This document shows positions 15,699 to 24,298 of a stretch of DNA of 64,000 nt, in pieces. The DNA is from Bordetella parapertussis (GTDB lineage Bacteria; Pseudomonadota; Gammaproteobacteria; Burkholderiales; Burkholderiaceae_D). The notes under the pieces were generated by a model that was not told the origin of the DNA, did no database searches, and was given only the letters and a program-made list of their open reading frames with translations. The stretch spans positions 62,001 to 126,000 of the forward strand of contig CAMBFZ010000010.1 in NCBI GenBank assembly GCA_945866125.1. Direction: 5' to 3'. Each line of letters starts with the position of its first letter. The stretch's first letter is position 1. The translations under genes and the position numbers were made by a program.

Positions 15699-16619
15699 AT
15701 GGAAATTGTTTGGAATCAGACAGCCCAGTCATTTTGGGATGCCGCCCACGCGGCACAGGGCGGCGCGATGCAGCAGGACTGGGCTTATGGTGCAAGTCTT
15801 GCCGCTTTGGGCATACCCTGCTACCGCGCTCAAGTCAGCCGCCGCGGCGAAGTTATTGCATTGGCACAATTCGTCTGTCGGCGCTACGCATGGACGGTTG
15901 GCTTTGCCCTGTGCACCCGTGGTCCAATCTGGCTGCGTTCGCTCGACCCAGTCGAACAGGCAGCTGTTTACCGGGCACTCAAACGCAGTCTGCCGATGGC
16001 ACGTCCGCGATTTGCGCTGTTTTCCCCAGATATTGTTGATACAGGTCACCTCAGTGTGCGCAAGCTTTTCCGGGTGTTAACCGGTTACTCGACGGTTCGA
16101 ATCGATCTGACACAATCGGCGGAGGCACGCCGTGCAGCGATGGAGGGGCGCTGGCGCAACCGCTTAGTGGCATCCGAGCGCGCGGGGATTCAGATCGTGC
16201 GCGCCGGCGCGAACCCAGCCCAATACCGTTGGCTACTTGAAGAAGAATTGTCCCAACGCGACAGCAAAAGTTTTTACGGTTTACCGGTGGAATTTATTGA
16301 GCATTACATCCATTCCCGTGCCAACACGACTAAAACCGTCTTGATCTTACGCGCCGAACATCACAAAGAGCGGATCGCGGCGATGCTTTTTCTCATCCAT
16401 GGCAGCGCCGCAACGTACCACGTAGGCTGGTCCAATGAGGCCGGACGCACGCTCAATGCGCATAACCTGCTGCTTTGGCGCGCCTGCGACGAATTACGCG
16501 AACGTGGCATCAAGGTGCTGGATCTCGGCGGCATCAACACCCGAAGTCTGGCTGGTATTTCCCGTTTCAAAATCGGCTCGGGGGGCGAGGTTGTGACTTA
16601 TGCAGGTACCTTTATCTGA
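15699..16619 (+). CDS. FemAB/GNAT-like acyltransferase
   Basis: 306 residues from ATG 15699; ATG 15681 is an alternative and neither has a good ribosome-binding site. VWNQTAQSFWDAA...LQQDWAYG-type N terminus and a C-terminal GNAT domain (ERIAAMLFLIHGSAATYHVGW, then VLDLGGINTRSLAGISRFKIG) match proteins annotated as FemAB-type or peptidoglycan-bridge-like acyltransferases in betaproteobacteria. The true acceptor is unknown. The 3' end overlaps the convergent methyltransferase gene by 22 bp. Confidence 0.7.
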   Translation: MEIVWNQTAQSFWDAAHAAQGGAMQQDWAYGASLAALGIPCYRAQVSRRGEVIALAQFVCRRYAWTVGFALCTRGPIWLRSLDPVEQAAVYRALKRSLPMARPRFALFSPDIVDTGHLSVRKLFRVLTGYSTVRIDLTQSAEARRAAMEGRWRNRLVASERAGIQIVRAGANPAQYRWLLEEELSQRDSKSFYGLPVEFIEHYIHSRANTTKTVLILRAEHHKERIAAMLFLIHGSAATYHVGWSNEAGRTLNAHNLLLWRACDELRERGIKVLDLGGINTRSLAGISRFKIGSGGEVVTYAGTFI

Positions 16620-17365
16620 GCGCTCATAGCAGTCGGCACAAAGGGGGACTGGTAGAGCCAAACCGGCTTACTTTCCAGGCTAATTAGCACTGCTTGCGGC
16701 TGTAGTTCGGCCGCTGCAAATTCAAGACTAACCAGCCACGCGCCCGGCTTTAACTCTGCCCGCGCCTTGGCAACTGCGCGCGGCATGCTTTCAGGGCGCT
16801 GAAACAGATACACCATGTCGTAGGTCTGCCAGTCAGCTCGCCAGATATCGCCTTGTCTGATACGCGCCCATGGGCACAATAAAGCAGCGGCGGCGCGTAG
16901 CGGCCAGCTCCACTCAATCCCAAAAAACCGCGACTCCGGGTAGACTGCGCGCAGCGCCGCCAAGCCATGCCCCAGACCGCAACCCGCATCCAGAATCGCA
17001 GCGCCCGGTGCCAACGGCGCATGCGAAGCTAAACCTAGCAAGGCTTTCGCCGGTGTCGGAAACAAGGGCGCATCGCGCCAGGCGTTCATCGGATAAACCA
17101 AGAGAATCAACGCAAACGGTGCCAGCCATGCCCAAGCCGGCAAAGCCACCGCGCCCGATAGCAGCAAAGAAAGCGGAAAGCCGGCACCAATGGCCAACCG
17201 CCGCCAGAGCGTTCCACCCAAGACACTCAGCAACACGCCCGCCGCGGTGGCCGCACCAATCGCAGCCAGTAAGGGAAGATTAGGTGCCAGCAGGAAGAGG
17301 TAAACAGCCCAAGTACCAAACCAGGCAAGTAGTGCCGGTAACGGCCATCTTAAAATATTCACCAT
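16598..17365 (-). CDS. Membrane-anchored class I SAM-dependent methyltransferase
   Basis: 255 residues. The first about 95 residues form three to four hydrophobic helices. The soluble part has the class I motif I AAILDAGCGLGHGLAAL, an acidic strand-2 end (FFGIEWS), and RQGDIW at the motif III region. It is convergent with the FemAB-like gene and overlaps it by 22 bp. A membrane-tethered methyltransferase suggests a lipid, quinone or membrane-protein substrate (inference). Confidence 0.75.
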   Translation of the reverse strand: MVNILRWPLPALLAWFGTWAVYLFLLAPNLPLLAAIGAATAAGVLLSVLGGTLWRRLAIGAGFPLSLLLSGAVALPAWAWLAPFALILLVYPMNAWRDAPLFPTPAKALLGLASHAPLAPGAAILDAGCGLGHGLAALRAVYPESRFFGIEWSWPLRAAAALLCPWARIRQGDIWRADWQTYDMVYLFQRPESMPRAVAKARAELKPGAWLVSLEFAAAELQPQAVLISLESKPVWLYQSPFVPTAMSAQIKVPA

Positions 17366-17472
17366 AGGCTTCTGCAGTCGCGCGGACAGCTAGTGAGAGA
17401 AAAGCAGGCACTATACCCCGCCAACAGGGCGAGATAAATTAAAGCAGAGAGGGGAACGCCGGAATGAGGAAA

Positions 17473-17928
17473 TTAACGGGCTAGTGCAAACTGCTTGGCG
17501 CTGTAATCATGACCCGTTTCTTCTTGCAGCAGCATCTGCGTTAATAATTGCGTGAGTTGTTTATGATCTGCACGACCCAGTTTAGCCATAAGTATTTTTT
17601 CCAGTTTTGCAATTTCCGGATTCAATCGGTTCACTGTTGCTAGTCCCAGGTCCGTAATCACCGCGACGACCTTGCGCTGGTCATCCAGATCGACGCTGCG
17701 CTGTACCAAACCTTTGCTGACCATTTTATCGAAGGATTTCGTCAACTTTGACGGACTCATTCCCGAAGCTTCAGCGAGCTCACCCATCGGATGGCCGGCT
17801 CCGTCTGACAGGTAAACCAGGATGGTCCATTGATCGATATGCAGCTCTTCGGTGGCGACCGTATTTTTGAGCATATCCTGCACCAGACGGTTAGTTTGCT
17901 CCAGCAGATGAGGTAAAAATTGTTGCAT
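17473..17928 (-). CDS. MarR-family transcriptional regulator
   Basis: 151 residues from ATG 17928; a TTG at 17940 also opens the frame. A winged helix-turn-helix is clear: MGELAEASGMSPSKLTKSFDKMVSKGLVQR, then the wing DLDDQRKVVAVITDLG. Helical dimerisation ends flank it. It is divergent from the amide-uptake cluster starting at 18211, with 282 bp between, so it is the likely local regulator. A gttttgg/ccaaaac inverted repeat (17976-17996) lies 48 bp upstream of its start and could be an autoregulatory operator. Confidence 0.85.
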   Translation of the reverse strand: MQQFLPHLLEQTNRLVQDMLKNTVATEELHIDQWTILVYLSDGAGHPMGELAEASGMSPSKLTKSFDKMVSKGLVQRSVDLDDQRKVVAVITDLGLATVNRLNPEIAKLEKILMAKLGRADHKQLTQLLTQMLLQEETGHDYSAKQFALAR

Positions 17929-17975
17929 AGTTAATTCCAAACATAAGTCAATAAACCCAGTAATAGCAGGCAGGC

Positions 17976-17996
17976 GTTTTGGTCACAACCCAAAAC
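17976..17996. promoter_or_regulatory. Inverted repeat near marR start, possible operator
   Basis: gttttgg and ccaaaac separated by 7 nt, between the divergent marR and AmiC-like genes. MarR proteins usually bind palindromes of this size close to their own start. No second copy of the same sequence was found in the cluster. Suggestive only. Confidence 0.3.
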
Positions 17997-18210
17997 AACC
18001 CTGATTATCCCACTTGATTACTACAAAAGCATTAAAAATGGATTCCGGCCTATTTCGCCAACGGTCGACATTTTACTTTTCTGCTGATTCATTCCCAATT
18101 TATTCGATTTTAGTGTAATACTTTTCCTGATAAATTCGTTCGGTTTAGATTCATCCGCCGGATTTAGCAGATGTGGGCCGGCCTGATGATTTGATGTTTA
18201 TGGGCACGGT

Positions 18211-19350
18211 ATGAGCAACCGCAGCAGAAATCATGATGACGATTTTTATATGGCACACCAATCTGGTCCCAATATCTTCGTGAAAAAGAAAACCGCCGAC
18301 TTTGTGGTCGGTTTGTTTGTGCCGCGCAATGGCATCGCCGGCATTTGGGGGCCCTCGACATTAGCCTGCGCCGAATTGGCCGTCGAAGAACTCAACGAAG
18401 CCGGCGGTATTGGCGGACGGCGCATCACAATCTGCTCGGTGGGCTCTGACGACGAAGCCGAATCCATGCATCAATCCACCCTTGACGCCCTGTCTTATGA
18501 TCGTATCGATGCGATTGTGGGCATGCACACCAGCTCGGTGCGTCAAATCGTCAAACGCGCCGCAGGGGGATTAATTCCCTATGTGTACACGCCGCTTTAT
18601 GAAGGCGGTGAAAATACCCAAGGCGTCTATGCAATTGGCGAAACGCCGGATCAGCAATTGCGCCCTGCACTCCAATTTTTACGCGAAACCTACCGCGCCG
18701 ACAAATGGCTTTTTATCGGCCATGATTATCTCTGGCCACGCCGTTCAAATAGTCTGGCACGCCGTTATCTGCGCGAATATGGTGCCGAGGTGCTGGGCGA
18801 AACTTACGTGCCCTTAGCTGCTGACTCAGCCAAACAAGACTTTGACGCCATCTTCGAACTGATCGCCAGACTCAAACCCAATGCGCTGATGATCTCACTC
18901 ATTGGACAGGACGCCATCGACTTTAATCGCGAGTTTGGGCGCCGCAAACTATCGCGCCATATGGTCAGGCTGTCGTGTGCCACCGAAGAAAACATGCTGC
19001 TGGCTATTGGCGCAGATAATACCGATGGATTATTTGTTTCATCGAGCTATTTTGCCGCGCTGCGCAGTGAAAATAATATGTCATTTAAAGAGCGTTATTA
19101 CACCCGCTTTAGCGAACGGGCGCCGACTCTAAATGCGCTTGGCCAATCGATTTACGAAGGCATGTATTTTCTTTCTGCGCTCGCACAGCGCGCCGAAGAA
19201 ACTACCGGTTCCATGCTCTCCAATTTGTCGGCACCACTGCCGTTTCACAGTATCCGTGGCACCCAATATCACCATAGCGGCCGCGCTGATAATCCGATGT
19301 ACCTGGCGCAGGCACAGGGCCATTTTTTCGAAGTCACACACCGCTTCTGA
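18211..19350 (+). CDS. AmiC-like cytoplasmic amide-sensor/periplasmic-binding-fold protein
   Basis: 379 residues, type I periplasmic-binding-protein fold of the AmiC/urea-binding group (GLFVPRNGIAGIWGPSTLACAELAVEELN, VGMHTSSVRQ, PYVYTPLYEGGE, LFIGHDYLWPRRS). It has no signal peptide: the first 30 residues are polar and basic. That matches AmiC, the cytoplasmic ligand sensor of the Pseudomonas amidase operon, rather than an exported binding protein; the exported one is encoded at 20424. AmiC normally controls the antiterminator AmiR, but no ANTAR-domain gene is nearby. The start at 18211 or 18250 is uncertain because no clear ribosome-binding site is present. Confidence 0.7.
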   Translation: MSNRSRNHDDDFYMAHQSGPNIFVKKKTADFVVGLFVPRNGIAGIWGPSTLACAELAVEELNEAGGIGGRRITICSVGSDDEAESMHQSTLDALSYDRIDAIVGMHTSSVRQIVKRAAGGLIPYVYTPLYEGGENTQGVYAIGETPDQQLRPALQFLRETYRADKWLFIGHDYLWPRRSNSLARRYLREYGAEVLGETYVPLAADSAKQDFDAIFELIARLKPNALMISLIGQDAIDFNREFGRRKLSRHMVRLSCATEENMLLAIGADNTDGLFVSSSYFAALRSENNMSFKERYYTRFSERAPTLNALGQSIYEGMYFLSALAQRAEETTGSMLSNLSAPLPFHSIRGTQYHHSGRADNPMYLAQAQGHFFEVTHRF

Positions 19351-19406
19351 TTTTCTTCCCCCCACGCCGGCTTAAATCACCGGCCATCAAAGTCCTCTGA
19401 GTAAAT

Positions 19407-19426
19407 TTATTTTCCAAGGAAAATAA
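19407..19426. promoter_or_regulatory. 20-bp palindrome upstream of the transporter genes
   Basis: ttattttccaaggaaaataa is a perfect palindrome with 9-bp arms and a 2-nt centre, in the gap between the AmiC-like gene and the first permease. A second pair, ctctgag (19395-19401) and ctcagag (19443-19449), surrounds it, so the region could also fold as a leader RNA. A good candidate operator for the MarR protein of this cluster, or a leader control element. Confidence 0.5.
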
Positions 19427-19561
19427 TTGTGCTAGAGTAACTCTCAGAGCATTACCCCGCTCATCAGCATGTCGAGGGTGCTCGCCGTCGGCATCGCCCG
19501 TAATAATGCAATCGCAGGTTTCACGCATTTGTTTTCCAGTATCGATTGGAGCCAAAGCAGG

Positions 19562-20419
19562 ATGAATTCGATTTTGCCGTTTTTGTTTGACATGCTGGCG
19601 TACACGGCCGTTTTCGTGATCATTGTGCTGGGGCTGGGTGTCATTGCCAGCATGATGGGCATTTTTAATTTTGCGCATGGCGAATTTCTTCTGCTTGGTG
19701 CATATAGCGTTTATTTCCTCGACCGATCTGGTGTGCCCCCCTGGATCGGCATTATTTGCGCGCCCTTTATCGTGGGCGTCGTCGGGCTCGTGCTGGAGCG
19801 CTTCGCAATCCGGCGCTTTTACGCGACCCCTGTCGTGGCAATGCTCGGCACCTATGCCATTGGCCTAGTCATTCGGGAAGCGGTTCGCACTGCGCTGGGT
19901 GGCCAGTTCTACACCGTCGTAGCGCCGCTCGATGGTCCGATCATTTTTGGCGACCTTTCCATCTCCAAATGGCGCACGGTCGTCATCCTCGTCACGCTGC
20001 TGGTGTTACTAGGCTGTTGGCTGCTGTTCAAAAAAACCAATTTTGGTCTGAAAGTGCGTGCCGCTCTCGAAAACCCCATGCTCGCGCGCGCCTCCGGCAT
20101 CGCCGTCAATCGCGTCTACTCAGCGACCTTTGCCTTTGGCGCCGCGTTAGCGGGCTTGGCCGGTGCGCTCATGGTGCCCCTGTATCCGCTCAATGCCGAC
20201 ATGGGCGTGACCTTTCTAATTAAAGCGTTTTTGGCCGTAATGCTGGGCGGAATAGGCGGCTTGCAAGGATCAGTTGCGGGATCGGCCCTGGTTGGGTCAA
20301 TAAGTGCTGCCTTACCGTGGGTCATCAAGCCCGTGGTAGCAGATGTGATGGTGTTCGTCATTGCCATTGTGGTAGTGAAATTCCGGCCCGACGGCCTGCT
20401 TTCTAAACGGAGGAGTTAG
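19562..20419 (+). CDS. Urea/amide-type ABC transporter permease (UrtB/LivH family)
   Basis: 285 residues from ATG 19562 (AGCAGG just upstream; the frame opens earlier without a better start). LivH/UrtB inner-membrane permease with about eight helices. Family segments are present: GIFNFAHGEFLLLGAY, LRKTNFG-like KKTNFGLKVRAALENPMLARASGI, and AVMLGGIGGLQGSVAGSALVG. Followed after 4 bp by the binding protein. In the context of an AmiC-like sensor and an amidase, the substrate is probably a short amide or urea-like compound. Confidence 0.87.
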   Translation: MNSILPFLFDMLAYTAVFVIIVLGLGVIASMMGIFNFAHGEFLLLGAYSVYFLDRSGVPPWIGIICAPFIVGVVGLVLERFAIRRFYATPVVAMLGTYAIGLVIREAVRTALGGQFYTVVAPLDGPIIFGDLSISKWRTVVILVTLLVLLGCWLLFKKTNFGLKVRAALENPMLARASGIAVNRVYSATFAFGAALAGLAGALMVPLYPLNADMGVTFLIKAFLAVMLGGIGGLQGSVAGSALVGSISAALPWVIKPVVADVMVFVIAIVVVKFRPDGLLSKRRS

Positions 20420-20423
20420 TCAA

Positions 20424-21650
20424 ATGAGCGATAAGAAACAAAACGATGACCTCGAGTCCCACTCGCGGCGTTTATTTGCACAGCGTACAAGTCTGATGGC
20501 GGGCTTAGTCGCCTTGGGTGGCGGCAGCTACCTGATGCAACCTAAGGGCGCCTGGGCGGCTGAGCCAATCAAGGTCGGCATCGCCACCGATCTGACCGGC
20601 CCAATCAGCTGGGGCGGCATCCCGAACGCCAACGTTGCCAAGATGGTGATTGAGGAAATCAACAAAGGCGGTGGTCTGCTTGGCCGTCCGTTGCAAATGA
20701 TCCTCGAAGATACAGCGACCAACGAACAATTAGCGGTCACCAAAGTCCGCAAGCTCGTCACCCAAGATAAGGTCGATGTCGTCTTTGGCGGCATTACCAG
20801 CTCCATGCGCAATGCGATCAAAGACACCATCGTCAATCGCGGTAAGACCTTGTATATCTATCCGCAACTGTACGAAGGCAAAGAGTGCACGCCATTTTTG
20901 TACTGCACCGGCCCATCGCCAGCGCAGCAGTGCGACACGTTCATTCCATGGCTGATCAAAAACGGCGGCAAAAAGTTCTATCTGCCTTCTGCTGACTACG
21001 TGTGGCCCCATACACTCAACGAGTACGCCAAAAAAGTCATCAAGGCCAACGGCGGCGAAGTCATCGGCGAAGAGTACTTCCCAGTTGACCATACCGAGTA
21101 CAGCGCAACGGTCAACAAGATCATGACCAGTGGCGTCAACGTCGTTTTCAACACCACCATCCCACCTGGTGTCGGTGCCCTCTTCAAGCAGCTGCATGAA
21201 GCCGGCTTCGGTAAAAAAGGAGGCCGCCTGGCTTGCGTGTACTACGACGAAAACGCACTCGGCATCACCCCGGCCAACGAAATCGAAGGCCTGGCAACGT
21301 GCCTCGATTATTTCTCGGCCATTAATGACCCAGTCGGCAGCAAAGTCTTTGCCAACTACAAAGCGCAGTTCGGCGACAAGTCGCGCTTCTGCGCCGGTGG
21401 CGGTGCCACTGGTATGTGGCGTGGTCTGATGCTGTGGGCCGAAGCGGTCAAAGAGGCCAAGAGCGTCAAGCGCGAAGCCGTCGCTGCTGCACTCGACCAT
21501 GCCAAACTGGCCAATGGTCCTGGCGGCGGTTGCGAGATGGTGCCGGGTACCCGTCACCTGAAGATGAACATGTACATCGCCGTCTCCAAAGCCGGTCAGT
21601 ACAAGGTCGTCGAATCGAGCAAGATGGTCGCTCCGGGCGAGTGCGCATAA
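20424..21650 (+). CDS. Urea/amide-type ABC transporter substrate-binding protein
   Basis: 408 residues, exported type I binding protein. The N terminus has SRRLFAQRTSLMAGLVALGG, a Tat-like leader with an imperfect twin-arginine motif, ending near GAWAAEP. The mature part (IKVGIATDLTGPISWGGIPN, EEINKGGGLLGRPLQMILED) is of the UrtA/FmdD group that binds urea and short amides. GGAGGAG overlaps the permease 3' end just before its ATG. A stem-loop follows the gene, as often seen downstream of abundant binding proteins. Confidence 0.87.
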   Translation: MSDKKQNDDLESHSRRLFAQRTSLMAGLVALGGGSYLMQPKGAWAAEPIKVGIATDLTGPISWGGIPNANVAKMVIEEINKGGGLLGRPLQMILEDTATNEQLAVTKVRKLVTQDKVDVVFGGITSSMRNAIKDTIVNRGKTLYIYPQLYEGKECTPFLYCTGPSPAQQCDTFIPWLIKNGGKKFYLPSADYVWPHTLNEYAKKVIKANGGEVIGEEYFPVDHTEYSATVNKIMTSGVNVVFNTTIPPGVGALFKQLHEAGFGKKGGRLACVYYDENALGITPANEIEGLATCLDYFSAINDPVGSKVFANYKAQFGDKSRFCAGGGATGMWRGLMLWAEAVKEAKSVKREAVAAALDHAKLANGPGGGCEMVPGTRHLKMNMYIAVSKAGQYKVVESSKMVAPGECA

Positions 21651-21667
21651 GCGAGCCTGCCCAGGCT

Positions 21668-21698
21668 GGTGGCAAGTCTGCGGACTTGTCACCGTTTT
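21668..21698 (+). terminator. Intercistronic stem-loop after the binding-protein gene
   Basis: ggtggcaagtc and gacttgtcacc form an 11-bp stem (one G-U pair) with a tgcg loop, followed by gtttta. It lies in the 73-bp gap between the binding protein and the second permease. It is weak as a terminator (short T-run) and more likely an attenuator or 3'-end mRNA stabiliser that sets a higher level of binding protein. Confidence 0.6.
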
Positions 21699-21723
21699 AC
21701 ACTTCCGACCAAGAGCCTCAGCC

Positions 21724-22782
21724 ATGCCAGAAGTTCGTCGCACCACCATCACTGCACTCACTGCCATTGAGCTGGCGCTCTTATTGCTCGCTCTGGTGCT
21801 TCCCCTGTTTCTTGAAAATTTCTGGGTGCTGTTCATCACCAAGATTTTTATTCTTTCGCTATTGGCGATCTCCTTTGATTTGGTGTGGGGTTACGCCGGC
21901 ATCATGAGCTTCGGTCAGGCGCTGTTTTTTGGCGTAGCCGGCTATGTCGTTGCCCTCCTCTCCCAAAAGACCGGCATGAGTTCGATCTTTACACTCCTGC
22001 CGTTAGCCGCCATTGTCGGACTCGTGCTGGCCTTTCTCATGGCCTTGCTCGTTATTTTAGGTAAGCGCATTCCGTCCTTAGCCTTTGTTGCACTAGGCAC
22101 CATGACAGGCTCCTATGTGATCGAACGTCTGGCACGGGGCTGGTCGTATGTGGGTGGCCAAAACGGCATCTCCTCGTTGCCTCGGCTGACCGTGGGCACC
22201 ATCGACATTGAAGAAGGCATCCTGTTTTGTTACATGGCGCTGGCCATTTTAATCGGCACCTACTTATTGTGTCGCTGGCTGGTACGTTCGCAGTTTGGTC
22301 TGGTCTTGGCCGGCATACGGCAGCAAGAAAGTCGCATCGCTTTTTTAGGCTATGACGTGCAGACCTTCAAAGCCGTGATCTTTTCTTTTGCCGGCATGAT
22401 CGCCGGCATCTCGGGCGCGCTGTTTGCCTTCCACGAAGGCTTCGTCGGGCCCGGCCAACTTGGGCCGGTCTTGTCGACGCAGGCCGTACTCTATGTCTTA
22501 TTTGGCGGCGTGGGCACCTTGATTGGCGCCATCATCGGTGTAGCCGTGCTGGACCTGATGAATTTCTTGCTGCCGCAGGTCGAGTTTTTTGGCCCTACGG
22601 TGAAAAATTTTCTTGAAACCGGCTGGCCCATTTTGCTCGGCTTGCTGCTTTTAGCAACCGTCCTGTTCCGCCCCACCGGGCTCATGGGATTTGTCTTGCG
22701 CGACCGCAGCCGCAACTTTTTATTCGGCAAAAAAGACAACAGCGATCAGGTCAAGAACACGGGTAGTGAAGGACAATCATGA
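21724..22782 (+). CDS. Urea/amide-type ABC transporter permease (UrtC/LivM family)
   Basis: 352 residues, LivM/UrtC inner-membrane permease. Family hallmarks are FDLVWGYAGIMSFGQALFFGVAGYV and FKAVIFSFAGMIAGISGALFAFHEGFVGPG, plus VLYVLFGGVGTLIGAIIG. About ten helices. Its stop overlaps the next gene's start (ATGA, 22779-22782). It forms the membrane channel together with the permease encoded at 19562. Confidence 0.88.
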   Translation: MPEVRRTTITALTAIELALLLLALVLPLFLENFWVLFITKIFILSLLAISFDLVWGYAGIMSFGQALFFGVAGYVVALLSQKTGMSSIFTLLPLAAIVGLVLAFLMALLVILGKRIPSLAFVALGTMTGSYVIERLARGWSYVGGQNGISSLPRLTVGTIDIEEGILFCYMALAILIGTYLLCRWLVRSQFGLVLAGIRQQESRIAFLGYDVQTFKAVIFSFAGMIAGISGALFAFHEGFVGPGQLGPVLSTQAVLYVLFGGVGTLIGAIIGVAVLDLMNFLLPQVEFFGPTVKNFLETGWPILLGLLLLATVLFRPTGLMGFVLRDRSRNFLFGKKDNSDQVKNTGSEGQS

Positions 22783-23513
22783 GCCTGCTTACCGTCCGCG
22801 CAGTCTCAAAAATCTATGGCACGCTCACCGCCTTGTCGTCCGTCGACATGACCGTTGTCGAGAATGAATTCCATGGCCTGATCGGCCCCAACGGCTCGGG
22901 CAAAAGCACCATGCTCAAATGTTTGGCCGGTGCTGAAATTCCCACCACCGGGACCATTCATCTTGCAGGCAAAGACATCACCACACTCTCGCCGCAAGAC
23001 CGCTCGCGCGCCGGATTGAGTCTGAAATTTCAGATTACTGCCATTCTTCCCGAGCTGGCCGTCTACGACAATATGCTCATCGCCTTGCAGGCACACCAGT
23101 CAATCTGGGGACTGCTGCGCTCCCATTCACGTGACACACTGCACGCCGAAGTCATCGCCTATCTCGACCGCTTCCGGCTACGTGAACGCCAATATGATTT
23201 GGCTGGTGAGCTCTCTCACGGTCAGCAGCAATGGTTAGAAATTGCGATGGCCCTGGCGCTCAAACCCAAGCTACTGCTGCTTGATGAGCCAACCGCAGGG
23301 ATGAGTCCCCAGGAACGACGTGCGACCGGCGAATTACTCCAGCCGATACGGCAGCAATGCTCGCTGGTCATCGTTGAGCATGACCTTGATTTTATTAAAG
23401 ACCTCTGTGATTCCCTGACCGTACTCGATCAGGGGCAAATCGTGGCGTCTGGCCCGATCGCCGAGGTTCAAAATGATCCACGCGTCAAAGAGGTTTATCT
23501 CGCCCATGTCTAA
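22779..23513 (+). CDS. ABC transporter ATP-binding protein (UrtD/LivG family)
   Basis: 244 residues. Walker A GPNGSGKSTM, signature motif LSHGQQQWLEIAMAL (typical of UrtD/LivG, replacing LSGGQ), Walker B LLLLDEPTAGMSP, and switch His in VIVEHDLDF. Overlaps the permease upstream by 4 bp and the second ATPase downstream by 8 bp, so it is translationally coupled on both sides. Confidence 0.9.
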   Translation: MSLLTVRAVSKIYGTLTALSSVDMTVVENEFHGLIGPNGSGKSTMLKCLAGAEIPTTGTIHLAGKDITTLSPQDRSRAGLSLKFQITAILPELAVYDNMLIALQAHQSIWGLLRSHSRDTLHAEVIAYLDRFRLRERQYDLAGELSHGQQQWLEIAMALALKPKLLLLDEPTAGMSPQERRATGELLQPIRQQCSLVIVEHDLDFIKDLCDSLTVLDQGQIVASGPIAEVQNDPRVKEVYLAHV

Positions 23514-24210
23514 ATCACCTCTTTTAGCCGCTAGCGGTCTATGCACGTATTACGGCCATAGCCAGGCTCTGTTTAATGTCTCCCTGTCGATACCTTCCGT
23601 AGGGGGCGTAGCCATTTTGGGTCGTAATGGTGCCGGCAAGACCACGCTCCTCAAAACCATCGCTGGTGAGTTACAAGCGCAGCAGGGCGCGCTTTCCTTT
23701 GACGGCAGCACTATCGCCGGTACCTCGATTGAACATCGCGCTATTCAAGGCATCGGCTATGTGCCGCAAGACCAGGGGATTTTTGCGCGCCTCACAGTAA
23801 GAGAAAATCTTGAAGTCGGCGCATTGCGCCTCGCCAAAGGCAGCAATGCGATTGACGAGATGGTTACGCTCTTTCCGCGGCTTGGGCAACGCATGGCGCA
23901 AGCCGCAGGCACCTTGTCCGGCGGCGAGCGCAAGATGCTCGCCATCAGCCGTGCTCTGCTCGGACGTCCGCGTTTGCTACTACTTGATGAGCCGACCGAA
24001 GGGGTCTGGCACGGCGTCGTTGAAGAGATCACCGAACGACTACGCGAGCTCAGTCAGAGCATTGCCGTCCTCATCGTCGAACAGCACGTCAAGATGGCAC
24101 TCAGCATTTCGCAGGAATGCCATGTGATGGATCGCGGACAGATCGCCTTGTCCGGACCATCGGCGCAGATTCGCGACGACCCAGAGCTAGAACGTCTACT
24201 CTCGCCATGA
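23506..24210 (+). CDS. ABC transporter ATP-binding protein (UrtE/LivF family)
   Basis: 234 residues from ATG 23506 inside the end of the upstream gene. Walker A GRNGAGKTTLLKT, signature LSGGERKMLAISRAL, Walker B LLLLDEPTEGVW, switch His in LIVEQHVKMAL. The pair of ATPases with two permeases completes a five-component HAAT-type importer. In LivF relatives the residues after DEPTEG are often LAP; here they are VWHG, a small deviation. Confidence 0.9.
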   Translation: MSKSPLLAASGLCTYYGHSQALFNVSLSIPSVGGVAILGRNGAGKTTLLKTIAGELQAQQGALSFDGSTIAGTSIEHRAIQGIGYVPQDQGIFARLTVRENLEVGALRLAKGSNAIDEMVTLFPRLGQRMAQAAGTLSGGERKMLAISRALLGRPRLLLLDEPTEGVWHGVVEEITERLRELSQSIAVLIVEQHVKMALSISQECHVMDRGQIALSGPSAQIRDDPELERLLSP

Positions 24211-24298
24211 ACCCATGCACCCATGCACCCCAAACACGAATCACGTAGTCGTATAACCGGTAGCACTTTCTTAAACTAAAACAGCGCAGGAGGAACAC

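Noticed and set aside
16098..16112. T-loop-like ggttcgaatcg suggesting a tRNA
   Set aside because: Lies within the FemAB-like coding sequence; no acceptor or anticodon stems around it.
20730..21842. 370-codon minus-strand frame opposite the binding-protein gene
   Set aside because: Shadow of a well-supported ABC binding protein gene in an operon on the plus strand.
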